Of a stretch of 60,913 bases of DNA, positions 17,616 to 25,551 are shown piece by piece. Both the position numbers and the translations under genes were made by a program. Every line of letters starts with the position of its first letter. The stretch's first letter is position 1. The notes under the pieces are model-generated. The model was not told where the DNA came from. It searched no databases and worked only from the letters and a program-made list of their open reading frames with translations. The DNA is from an uncultured Alteromonadales bacterium (lineage in GTDB: Bacteria; Pseudomonadota; Gammaproteobacteria; Pseudomonadales; Cellvibrionaceae), in the NCBI GenBank assembly GCA_937864365.1, contig CALMJT010000149.1:1-60913 (forward strand), written 5' to 3'.

Positions 17616-18467
17616 TTGACCTTAAAACCCTCTGAAGTCACACAAAGTATTACCGACAACATTCCCACCATGCGCAAATCCGAGCGCAAGGTTGCCGAAT
17701 ATGTGCTCGAAAATACTCGCGATGTCATTCACATGCGCATTGTTGATCTCGCCAATGCTGCCAAAGTGAGTGAGCCTACCGTCGTGCGCTTTTGTCGTGC
17801 CGTCGGTTGCAATGGCTTTCAGGAATTTAAGCTGAATTTGGCACAACAGCTGGCCTCGATACCAAACTTTGTACACGTGGCGGTCACCCGCGCCGATACG
17901 GTTACCACCTTTTCACACAAGATTTTCGACTCCACCGTAGAAACCCTGCTGCAACTGCGCGACCAGCTCGATCCCATCCAAGTTGAAGCGGCAATTTCGG
18001 CAATTTGTCGCGCCTCGCGGGTAGAATTCTTTGGCTTTGGAGCCTCCGGTGCCGTCGCCGCCGACGCACACCACAAGTTCTTCCGCTTACAACTCGCAAC
18101 CGCAGCCTATTCCGATCACCACATTCAACACATGTCGGCGATGAGTATGAAAGAAGGTGATGTGGTGGTTGCCATCTCGCAAAGCGGTCGCACCAAATCG
18201 CTGTTGAACTCAATGGCTTTGGTCAAACAGCAAGGCGGTGTGGTGATTGGTATTTCGCCGAGTAACTCGCCTATTTCTCAAGAGGCGAGCATCAATATTG
18301 ATGTGAATGTGGATGAAGATTTAGACATCTATACGCCATTGCTGTCGCGCATTGCCCATCTATTGGTGATTGATATCTTGGCGATTGGCGTTGCTCAACA
18401 AAAAGGCGAAGGCTTGCACGAGCATTTGTACAAACTCAAACAAGGTCTGGTGTCTTTACGGGTTTAG
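17616..18467 (+). CDS. hexR: HexR-type RpiR/MurR-family transcriptional regulator
   Basis: 283 residues: N-terminal HTH_6 domain (about 1-78, with VSEPTVVRFCRAVGCNGFQEFK) and a C-terminal SIS sugar-phosphate isomerase-like domain (about 120-255, with VEFFGFGASGAVAADA and VVVAISQSGRTKSLL). HexR senses 2-keto-3-deoxy-6-phosphogluconate and controls central carbon genes (Entner-Doudoroff, zwf, gapA). The gene usually sits beside zwf/edd; here it stands alone between uvrD and tlyA. The start is a TTG at 17616, the only plausible initiation codon giving the full HTH; the first ATG (17670) would truncate it. A HexR-like operator lies upstream. Confidence 0.85.
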   Translation: MTLKPSEVTQSITDNIPTMRKSERKVAEYVLENTRDVIHMRIVDLANAAKVSEPTVVRFCRAVGCNGFQEFKLNLAQQLASIPNFVHVAVTRADTVTTFSHKIFDSTVETLLQLRDQLDPIQVEAAISAICRASRVEFFGFGASGAVAADAHHKFFRLQLATAAYSDHHIQHMSAMSMKEGDVVVAISQSGRTKSLLNSMALVKQQGGVVIGISPSNSPISQEASINIDVNVDEDLDIYTPLLSRIAHLLVIDILAIGVAQQKGEGLHEHLYKLKQGLVSLRV

Positions 18468-18476
18468 TCGTGGAAC

Positions 18477-19232
18477 CTAGTTAACGCGCTGGGCGATCAA
18501 TAAAAACTCGCGATTACCATCGCCACCTTTGATAGGGCTTTCTAGATAACCTTGCACCTCAAAACCCAGCGCTTCCACTTCTCGCTGAATGCGAGCTTTC
18601 ACCTGCGGATACAGTCCGGCGTCGCGCACCAAGCCGCCCTTACCAATGTTTTCTTTACCAACTTCAAATTGCGGTTTTACCAAACTAATCAAAAAGCCTT
18701 TTGGTTTTAAGAAGCGACCCAAATTCGGCAAGATCAATGATTGCGAGATAAAAGATACATCCATCACAATCACATCAAAACCCTGTGGTTCGTATTCCAG
18801 CAAAGTTTCTGGCAACTCTCTGGCATTCACGCCTTCAAGACAGGTCACCTTAGGATGTTCGCGTAATTTGCCATCGAGCTGATCGCGACCAACATCCACA
18901 CCGACCACGCGCGCAATGCCCGATTGCACTAAATAATCGGTAAAACCGCCCGTAGATTGACCAACATCCAAAGCCGACTTGCCAGTCAACTCGATGCCCG
19001 AGAACTCAACCGCCGCCTTAAGCTTTAGGGCACCGCGGGAAACGTATTGCAATTCGTCTAAATCATCGAGCTGAAATTCGGTATCGTCAGGCAACTTGAG
19101 GCTGGGTTTAGACAACACCTGCCAATCATCGCCCTTACCGTAGCGAACACCGCCTTGCTTAATAATGCGCGCAGCCTGCGCCCGTGAGCTTACCCAGCCG
19201 CCTTCAACCAAAAGTACATCTGCGCGATTCAT
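18477..19232 (-). CDS. tlyA: TlyA-family rRNA 2'-O-methyltransferase (S4 + FtsJ domains)
   Basis: 251 residues. An N-terminal S4 RNA-binding domain (about 1-60, starting RADVLLVEGGWVSSRAQAAR) is followed by an FtsJ/RrmJ-type methyltransferase domain. The SAM-binding motif GQSTGGFTDYLVQSG sits near 90-105 and the later VMDVSFIS block contains catalytic-region residues. TlyA proteins methylate ribose of cytidines in 16S/23S rRNA; the hemolysin label is historical. It converges with hexR (10 bp apart) and is divergent from the GNAT gene. Confidence 0.9.
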   Translation of the reverse strand: MNRADVLLVEGGWVSSRAQAARIIKQGGVRYGKGDDWQVLSKPSLKLPDDTEFQLDDLDELQYVSRGALKLKAAVEFSGIELTGKSALDVGQSTGGFTDYLVQSGIARVVGVDVGRDQLDGKLREHPKVTCLEGVNARELPETLLEYEPQGFDVIVMDVSFISQSLILPNLGRFLKPKGFLISLVKPQFEVGKENIGKGGLVRDAGLYPQVKARIQREVEALGFEVQGYLESPIKGGDGNREFLLIAQRVN

Positions 19233-19283
19233 GTGTTGCTATGCTGCCTGTTCGTCGATTTAAGTATTACTGAAAGGAAAAAT

Positions 19284-19775
19284 ATGTACGAGATTATAGA
19301 GGTGAACGCCGAGACTACCTATCCCTTGCGTTTAGAACTTCTGCGACCCAACCAAACACTCGCCGAAATGGCCTTTCCCGGTGATCGCGATATTCACACT
19401 CGTCACTTTGCCGCTGTACTTAAAAATGATCTATCGACGTTAAAAATCGAAAATCTCAATCCGGAATCTATCTACGGAATTGTCTCGGTGTATTTTGTTG
19501 AGAATTCCGTGATTGGCGCACAATGGCAAATTCGGGCAATGGCAACCCGAGCAGAATGTCGAGGCCAAGGCCTAGGTCGTTTATTGCTAAACGTTAGTGA
19601 AGACTACTGCAAAAATAACACAATTATCGAACCTTCGTATATTTGGGCAAACGCTCGTGTCTCTGCATTAGCGTTTTATTACGCATGTGGTTATCAAGCC
19701 GTGGGCGATATTTTCAACATTGAAGGCGTTGGCGAACATCGCCTAATTAAAAAACCTTTGATAAAAAACTTTTAG
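19284..19775 (+). CDS. GNAT-family N-acetyltransferase
   Basis: 163 residues, a single GNAT domain. The acetyl-CoA-binding motif A is QIRAMATRAECRGQGLGRLL (R-x-x-G-x-G/A), and the C-terminal ALAFYYACGYQAVGDIF block is typical. The ATG at 19284 is preferred because AAAGGA lies about 7 nt upstream; the frame is open upstream but has no ribosome site. Substrate unknown. It is separated from the following operon by an 0.8-kb AT-rich gap, so probably not part of it. Confidence 0.8.
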   Translation: MYEIIEVNAETTYPLRLELLRPNQTLAEMAFPGDRDIHTRHFAAVLKNDLSTLKIENLNPESIYGIVSVYFVENSVIGAQWQIRAMATRAECRGQGLGRLLLNVSEDYCKNNTIIEPSYIWANARVSALAFYYACGYQAVGDIFNIEGVGEHRLIKKPLIKNF

Positions 19776-19825
19776 GACGCTTTGATAAAGCTCATTTATA
19801 AATCCGTCCTTGTAAATTTATTTTT
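19774..19825 (+). terminator. Possible terminator of the GNAT gene
   Basis: AGGACG (19774-19779) can pair with CGTCCT (19805-19810), enclosing a small GCTTT/AAAGC hairpin (19779-19791), and is followed by a T/A-rich tract. The stem is interrupted and short, so this is only a candidate. Confidence 0.3.
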
Positions 19826-20572
19826 AAAAAAAATGTCGCAAATAGCTAAATAATTCCGTTAAATCCTTCAGGAATTTCAGATTAACTCCGCAATGATTTA
19901 ATCCGTGATTCCAATAAAACCATGATCAGTAAAAATAGCTTATCAAGCCTGTGTTTTTATTCCTTAAAATTTAAATTTTAAAAATACATACCATTAATTT
20001 TTATTTTTTGTTAATCCATCCTTATTATTTTAAATAATTTAGTTTAAGATCACCGAGTAATTAATCGCTAAACACCTTTGTAAAATTAATTTCTTAACGT
20101 TTGTAAATATTTTAACAATTTTTAAAAAGACTTTTTAAAGTTATTGGTCAAAATATTTAAAACCGCATTAATTCGCATAACCGAATTTACCAAAGATTAA
20201 TTTAAGGTTACTTAATTAAGTTTAAGAAACTCTGATTAAGTCATGAATGAGCTAAGCAGAGGTTCCTTTAGTGATTATCGGTCATTTAATTGATTCCAAT
20301 TAAATACTCATTACATGGATTCTTAAAAACAAGGTGTGTTACCCATCACGGATTTAAATCGGCACAGGTAATTTTTGGGCATTTTTAATACTGCCTCTGC
20401 ATACGCTTGTCGAAAAAAACACCCTATCTAAACACGGCACAAAACCAGTTTAACTATTTTATGATTTATTTTAATTATTCTTAAATAACTCATTAACGAT
20501 ATTTTTGACCCAATCTTGTTCGGCTACGTGCACCTGCACGCCCGTAATTTGTGAAACGATAGAAGTATTTAA
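19776..20572. other. Extremely AT-rich 0.8-kb leader of the lipid-type operon
   Basis: 797 bp without a supportable gene. Direct counting gives 8 G/C in 60 bp at 19981-20040 (13%) and 15 in 60 at 19801-19860 (25%), far below the neighbouring genes. It contains many A/T runs. A perfect dyad occurs near the downstream start codon. No good sigma-70 promoter could be assigned. Such regions are typical of H-NS-type silencing targets and of transferred DNA. Confidence 0.6.
20527..20540. promoter_or_regulatory. Perfect dyad before the hydroxylase gene, possible operator
   Basis: CGTGCACCTGCACG is a 6-bp perfect inverted repeat around CC. It is GC-rich in an otherwise AT-rich leader and ends 32 bp before the ATG of the first operon gene. 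It could be a regulator binding site. No regulator gene is adjacent. Confidence 0.35.
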
Positions 20573-21808
20573 ATGTTAAATTTTTATTTGGCCGTCGTCG
20601 TATTTTTTTCTTTTACTTGGCTATTCGAATATTTATACGGACTCAAAACCGGCAAGAATACCTACAACGGTAATGAATTTTTATCAAATATTTCCATGGG
20701 TCTAACCAGCACGCTGGTTAGTGTTTGCATAACACTGATCAGTGTGCCTTTGTATATTTGGATTTATGAAAACGCTTCTTTATCGTTTCTTAAAAACGCT
20801 GTCGTAGCGCAAATTATTGTTGCAGTAATTGCGTACGATTTTTTGTACTACTGGAATCACCGCTGGCACCACACCATCAGTTTTTTATGGCTCGGTCACT
20901 CGGTACATCACTCGGGTCAAACCTTCAATTACAGTACATCATTGCGCCTAGGCGTTATTGCCTCTGCCACCAGCTGGGTGGTGTTTATGCCTTTGGCCAT
21001 GCTAGGGGTAAGTGTTGAGGTGTATTTTGGTATTTACGCGGTACAGTTGTTTTATCAACATTTAATTCATACGCGACATATTCCCAAGCTCGGTATTTTA
21101 GAAAAATTCTTTTACACGCCGTCTCACCACCGCGTGCACCACGCCAGCAATAAAGAATACATCGATAAAAATCACGGTTGTTTTACGATTATTTTCGACA
21201 AGCTCTTTAATACCTACGCTGAAGAACGCGACGATATAAAAACCGTATACGGCACCACGCACGTAGTCACCAGCCACGTGCCTTCGAACGTGAATTTTTT
21301 TGAGTTAAATCGACTTATTCAGTATTTGGGTCGCAAAGCACGGCCGATAAAACAATGGCTTTCGGCGCTGTTTGGTGGCCCAGACTACGATGAACAAGAC
21401 AACACAGCGCACTTGCCGCGGCCTGCTCTTGCAGATTATTCGCACAATGTTACCAAGTACGTAACCGCTTTATTTTTAAGCGCGCTGTTTTTAGCGCTTT
21501 ATATAGCCATCAACTTTTTAAACAAAGCGCAAACCTTGGATTTTTTATCGTTAATGAGTTTTGTCATTTTGGTTATTGGCATTATCGACATCGGCGCGCT
21601 GCATCTTAATCAATCACCAGCAACCTATCGCAGCCTCATTTATGCCTTGGTGTTATCGATCTTGGCGTTTTTCTTGTGGCAGCAGCAACAACTGAACATC
21701 ACTATTTTTGCTTTTGTCTTGGTCTTTTTAGCGGTTCACACGCTGATACTTTTTTACAAAAAACGACCAAGCACTCACTCGTTTGAAGGAATAAATTATG
21801 ACAAGTAA
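20573..21808 (+). CDS. Membrane di-iron hydroxylase, sterol desaturase/alkylglycerol-monooxygenase-like
   Basis: 411 residues, an integral membrane fatty-acid-hydroxylase superfamily protein. The histidine boxes are complete: HRWHH (96-100), HSVHH (109-113, continuing SGQTFNYSTSLR) and HHRVHH (185-190, followed by DKNHGCFTIIFDKLFNTY). The spacing and the texts around boxes 2 and 3 resemble alkylglycerol monooxygenase more than fatty-acid 2-hydroxylase. Membrane helices flank the boxes, and three or four more helices (about 293-395) follow a cytosolic loop. It would hydroxylate or cleave a lipid chain using O2. It overlaps the next gene, an alpha-oxoamine synthase, by 11 bp, implying a shared pathway. 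The ribosome site is weak. Confidence 0.82.
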   Translation: MLNFYLAVVVFFSFTWLFEYLYGLKTGKNTYNGNEFLSNISMGLTSTLVSVCITLISVPLYIWIYENASLSFLKNAVVAQIIVAVIAYDFLYYWNHRWHHTISFLWLGHSVHHSGQTFNYSTSLRLGVIASATSWVVFMPLAMLGVSVEVYFGIYAVQLFYQHLIHTRHIPKLGILEKFFYTPSHHRVHHASNKEYIDKNHGCFTIIFDKLFNTYAEERDDIKTVYGTTHVVTSHVPSNVNFFELNRLIQYLGRKARPIKQWLSALFGGPDYDEQDNTAHLPRPALADYSHNVTKYVTALFLSALFLALYIAINFLNKAQTLDFLSLMSFVILVIGIIDIGALHLNQSPATYRSLIYALVLSILAFFLWQQQQLNITIFAFVLVFLAVHTLILFYKKRPSTHSFEGINYDK

Positions 21809-23093
21809 AACCAACAGGGACATTACCGTTGGCTCAAAAGCCTGTAACTTTCTGCTAAACCGATACAACAAATACAAAGAGCGCGGTTATGCTGATGTGG
21901 TTTCGAGAATTTTTCACGGTATTCCTTCAAAGCACGCGCAAGTGAGCTATAACAATATCGAATTTTGTGACAACCCCACCGACAGTTCGCACATAGAAAT
22001 TCAAAATGTATTGCATTTGGGTTCTTACAATTACTCGGGATTAAACGGCCACCCGGATATTATTGCCGCAGCAAAAACCGCACTTGAAAATTTTGGCACC
22101 ACAACCAGCGGAGTGCGTTTATTGAACGGCACCTCGCGTCTTCACATTGAGCTTGAGAAAAAACTGGCCGAATTTTTACGCTACGATACCGTTATTACCT
22201 ACAGCAGCGGTTTTGCAGCTAATCTTGCCGTTTTCGATACATTATGTGATGCCAACGATGTTATTTTTTCAGATTCACTGAACCACGAATCTATCGTTAA
22301 AGGCATTGAGCTTTCCGGCGCACGCTGTGAAGTTTTCCCGCATAAAGATATGGCGGCGCTAGCAGCGTTACTTGAAAAAGAAAGTCCTGAAATTCGTAAA
22401 TTTATTGTTACCGATGGCGTATTCAGTATGGATGGCGATTTGGCGCCATTACCTGAACTGTGCGATCTCAGTGAAAAATACGGCTGTTTCTTAATTGTTG
22501 ACGACGCCCACGGCACCGCTGCCATCGGCCCGAATGGCCGAGGTACGGTTGCGCATTTTGGCTTAGAAGACAAGGTAGACATTATTACCGGTTCATTAAG
22601 CAAAGGGCTTCCCGGTATTGGGGGCTTTGTTGCTTGTAACGATAAAACCGGCATTGTGCTTCGAACCGGTTCGGCACCTTATATATTTTCTGCATCAATA
22701 CCACCGGCAACGGCGGCGGGTATTTTAAAGGCCGTAGAAATTCTAGAAACATCACCCGAAATTGCCGAGAGTCTACAATACAACGCTAAATTTCTTCGCG
22801 ATAGCTTACGCGCCGCAGACATTGATATTTTAGACAGCGAAACAGCGGTTATTCCCATCGTGGTTCGCGCCGACGAAAAAGCCTTTATGCTTGCCAAGCG
22901 TTTACACGAAAAAGGTGTTTACGCCAATCCGGTGGTATTTCCTGCGGTAAAAAAAGGTCGCGCTCGCGTACGCTTAAATGTCAGTGCCGATTTAACGCAA
23001 CAAGAATTGGACTTCGCGGTTAAAACATTAATCGAAGAAACCAAAGCTGTACTTGAGTCTACCAACGCCGTGGCACCCGCGGAGATGGCTTGA
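21798..23093 (+). CDS. Alpha-oxoamine synthase (serine palmitoyltransferase/KBL/AONS family)
   Basis: 431 residues, fold-type I PLP enzyme that condenses an amino acid with an acyl thioester, releasing CO2. Key residues seen: substrate loop LGSYNYSGL near 74-82, GTTTSGVRLLNGTSRLH at 100-116, D235 and H238 in VDDAHGT, and the PLP lysine K269 in GSLSKGLPG. The roughly 70-residue N-terminal region before the core and the LGSYNYxG text are closer to serine palmitoyltransferase-type enzymes than to BioF. BioF is also unlikely because no other biotin gene is present. KBL is unlikely because no threonine dehydrogenase is adjacent. CqsA-like aminoketone synthases remain an alternative. It overlaps the hydroxylase gene and lies 6 bp before the first acyltransferase gene. 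Confidence 0.85.
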   Translation: MTSKTNRDITVGSKACNFLLNRYNKYKERGYADVVSRIFHGIPSKHAQVSYNNIEFCDNPTDSSHIEIQNVLHLGSYNYSGLNGHPDIIAAAKTALENFGTTTSGVRLLNGTSRLHIELEKKLAEFLRYDTVITYSSGFAANLAVFDTLCDANDVIFSDSLNHESIVKGIELSGARCEVFPHKDMAALAALLEKESPEIRKFIVTDGVFSMDGDLAPLPELCDLSEKYGCFLIVDDAHGTAAIGPNGRGTVAHFGLEDKVDIITGSLSKGLPGIGGFVACNDKTGIVLRTGSAPYIFSASIPPATAAGILKAVEILETSPEIAESLQYNAKFLRDSLRAADIDILDSETAVIPIVVRADEKAFMLAKRLHEKGVYANPVVFPAVKKGRARVRLNVSADLTQQELDFAVKTLIEETKAVLESTNAVAPAEMA

Positions 23094-23099
23094 TTCTCG

Positions 23100-24314
23100 A
23101 TGCAAGGCTCGAACTATACAACAACCTGGGTCAGCTCGCTGGCCGAGGTTGGCGAACACCATTGGCAGGCGTGTTTTCCTGAGGACGATATTTTAAGATC
23201 GTATAAAATGCAGCAGGTATACGAAGCGGCTCATTTAAGCGATGTTAAATTTCATTATTTGCTGATTAAAGACACGTCCGTGGATTGTGTTGTTGGGTTA
23301 TTGCCGTGTTTTGAATTTCGATTATCAATGACCGACGTTGCACCACAGGGTGTGCAAAACGCAGTCGCACAAGTTCGAAAAATATTCCCGAATTTTTTGC
23401 GGGTCAGCGCCTTTGTTACCGGCAGCCCAATCGCCATTTGCGATGACTTAATTGGTATTAATCCGGCTTACCGACAGCAGAGCAATCGTATTCTGAGTTT
23501 GGCCTTTACCGAGTTTGATGCTAAAAGTCAGCAACTGAAAAAACAAATGGTTGTGATCAAGGAAATTCGCCAACGTTATTTAGACAGTTTCAAAAATCAA
23601 TTGTCGGAATCCTACTTGTTGGGCGAAAGTCCGCCCACCAGTTTTGCCTATGTGGGCGAGATAGATGGCAAAGATTATTTACACGCGTTCCGCAACCGCT
23701 ATCGTAGTTCTATCAAAGGCTATTTAAATAAGTTTGCAAAAACCGGTTTACGTTGGGAAATTGTCCAAGATTTTGGTGAACATGCCGAAACCATGTGCAA
23801 TCTGTACTTAAATGTTTTAAATCATTCCAAGGTAAAATTCGAACGGCTCACTCCTGACTTTTTTCGCGCTGCAAACTCTATTTTAGGTGAGCAATCGTCG
23901 GCGTTATTATGCTTTGAAGGCGATAACATTGTTGCCATGGAATTGATCATTCAAGGCAAGCAAATGCATCCTATTTATTTGGGAATGGATTACCAATATT
24001 TGCAAAATTCCGGCTTGTACTTCAACTGTTTAATTCGCTTACTTCAAGAAGCCGAAAATCGTGGCAGTTTTATTGTTGAGCTCGGCCAAACCAGTTATGA
24101 GGCTAAATCGAATTTCGGAATTTGCTTAGAAAAATTATACGTTGCCATTAAATACAATAACCGTCTCGCGAATGGTTTGATAAGCCTATTCAAAAATCAG
24201 TTATTTCCCGCCTACCAACCGTTACGCGAGCGTAATTTATTTAACAACACGCAAGCGCATCGCGACAAGCTCGATCAAGCTCTTGCAGCAGACAGAGAGC
24301 CTTATCAATCATGA
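23100..24314 (+). CDS. FemAB/GNAT-like acyltransferase, first of a related pair
   Basis: 404 residues, soluble, no signal peptide. The C-terminal half has the acyl-CoA acyltransferase-like pattern of the BioF2-like/FemAB-like groups: a basic block FRNRYRSSIKGYLNKF near 199-214, a YLNVLNHSKVKFERLTPDFF segment, then an IYLGMDYQYLQNSGLYF block and GQTSYEAKSNFG. Members transfer acyl or aminoacyl groups to amines. In an operon with an alpha-oxoamine synthase, N-acylation of a long-chain base is a reasonable inference. It overlaps the next gene, with which it shares block order, by 4 bp. Family assignment is by pattern only. Confidence 0.65.
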   Translation: MQGSNYTTTWVSSLAEVGEHHWQACFPEDDILRSYKMQQVYEAAHLSDVKFHYLLIKDTSVDCVVGLLPCFEFRLSMTDVAPQGVQNAVAQVRKIFPNFLRVSAFVTGSPIAICDDLIGINPAYRQQSNRILSLAFTEFDAKSQQLKKQMVVIKEIRQRYLDSFKNQLSESYLLGESPPTSFAYVGEIDGKDYLHAFRNRYRSSIKGYLNKFAKTGLRWEIVQDFGEHAETMCNLYLNVLNHSKVKFERLTPDFFRAANSILGEQSSALLCFEGDNIVAMELIIQGKQMHPIYLGMDYQYLQNSGLYFNCLIRLLQEAENRGSFIVELGQTSYEAKSNFGICLEKLYVAIKYNNRLANGLISLFKNQLFPAYQPLRERNLFNNTQAHRDKLDQALAADREPYQS

Positions 24315-25480
24315 ATACCTTGACTCTCTGCGCTTCGTTTGAGGATTATCGTTTAGATATTTTTAACTCGATTCAGCAAATAGATGCAATTTTTTGGGAT
24401 GATCACATCGGTAAGCTGGATGTCAGTAAAAGCCATCAATTTTTAACCGACATAGAACGATGTTTTCCAGAACGTCAATATCGTTATGTTATTGTATACG
24501 CCAATCGCGATCACAACAAATTGGTTGGTTTATACTTTGCCTGCCAGTATCAACACGATTTGCTGTTAACTGCACCGCCCGCGCTGAAAACACTAACGAG
24601 CAGTATACGCAAAGTGTTTAAGAATTTCGGCGCTGTTGCTGTTGCTATGACAGGGAATCTGGAAACGCACAGTCAAACTTGGTGGTTTGACGAAAAGGCT
24701 CTGTCACAAGCTCAATTTTTTGCACTACTCGCCGGGTCGTTAAAATCGGTGTTTAAAAAAGCGTTTTTATACATTGTTCGTGACTTTAATATCGCCACAC
24801 AGGATTTTCCAAGCGAGCTCAACCAAGCGCTAAACGATCAGCACTATTTTTTAACCGAAGGCTTACCTTTGGCGTTAGTGCATAGCAACGATCTTACCCC
24901 TGAAGAATACAAATCTCGTCTCAAACAAAATTACCGCAAATTGGTACACAAAGCGTTGGAGAAGTTCGAACAACAGCAATTTAGCGTTACGCGATTGGAT
25001 AGCTTTACCGAATGGGTAGATATTATTTATCCCATGTATTTAAACGTTCACGCTCGCGCTAAAGAATATGCCCGCGAGCCTTTTTCCCGTGAATTTTTTC
25101 TAACGCTGGCGAGTGCTGAAAATCATTATGCCGAACTGACCCTGATACTCGATAAAGACCACCAAGTTGCCGCATTTACCATCAGTATATTCGCCGGCAC
25201 TTCTTATAATCCTTATCTATTTGGTTGCCGAGAACCTAGCGACAATGATCCTAACTTTTATTATTGTTTAATGTGGTTCGACCTAGAAAACGCTCACTCA
25301 AAACACATCCCTGTAATCGACATGGGTATTACCAATTATTTTCCAAAGCAAAACTTTGGCGCCGAACTTAAGCCTCTCAACATGGCAGTATCTTTGTGTC
25401 GACCACTGCGGTTTTTGAGTCGCAGCCTCGCTAAGGGTTTAAACGAACCACAACCACCCGTGCGTCATGTGATGCGGTAA
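24311..25480 (+). CDS. FemAB/GNAT-like acyltransferase, second of a related pair
   Basis: 389 residues. Same architecture as its upstream neighbour: basic block LKQNYRKLVHKALEKFEQQQ, then MYLNVHARAKEYAREPFS (compare YLNVLNHSKVKFERLTPD), then YNPYLFGCREPSDNDPNFYY and DMGITNYFPKQNFGAE (compare GQTSYEAKSNFG). Overall identity between the two looks low, so this is an old duplication rather than a recent one. It probably acylates a related substrate or forms a heteromer with the first protein. Start and stop are tightly coupled to the upstream gene; the MutS-like gene follows after 71 bp. Confidence 0.65.
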   Translation: MNTLTLCASFEDYRLDIFNSIQQIDAIFWDDHIGKLDVSKSHQFLTDIERCFPERQYRYVIVYANRDHNKLVGLYFACQYQHDLLLTAPPALKTLTSSIRKVFKNFGAVAVAMTGNLETHSQTWWFDEKALSQAQFFALLAGSLKSVFKKAFLYIVRDFNIATQDFPSELNQALNDQHYFLTEGLPLALVHSNDLTPEEYKSRLKQNYRKLVHKALEKFEQQQFSVTRLDSFTEWVDIIYPMYLNVHARAKEYAREPFSREFFLTLASAENHYAELTLILDKDHQVAAFTISIFAGTSYNPYLFGCREPSDNDPNFYYCLMWFDLENAHSKHIPVIDMGITNYFPKQNFGAELKPLNMAVSLCRPLRFLSRSLAKGLNEPQPPVRHVMR

Positions 25481-25551
25481 TTTATACTTGCGAACGGCTT
25501 TCAGAAATTTCTGATGTGAATTTTACGACGATAACAAAACGCAGGTAATTT

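Noticed and set aside
18477-19232. Calling tlyA a hemolysin toxin
   Set aside because: S4 plus FtsJ domains show an rRNA methyltransferase; the hemolysin name is historical.
20224-20237. Shared 14-bp string with the second hairpin at 29-53 (GAAACTCTGATTAA region)
   Set aside because: Too short and AT-biased to distinguish from chance without a genome-wide count.
21798-23093. Identification of the alpha-oxoamine synthase as bioF or kbl
   Set aside because: No other biotin genes and no threonine dehydrogenase adjacent; the N-terminal extension and LGSYNYSG text fit SPT-type enzymes better. Kept as a family-level call.
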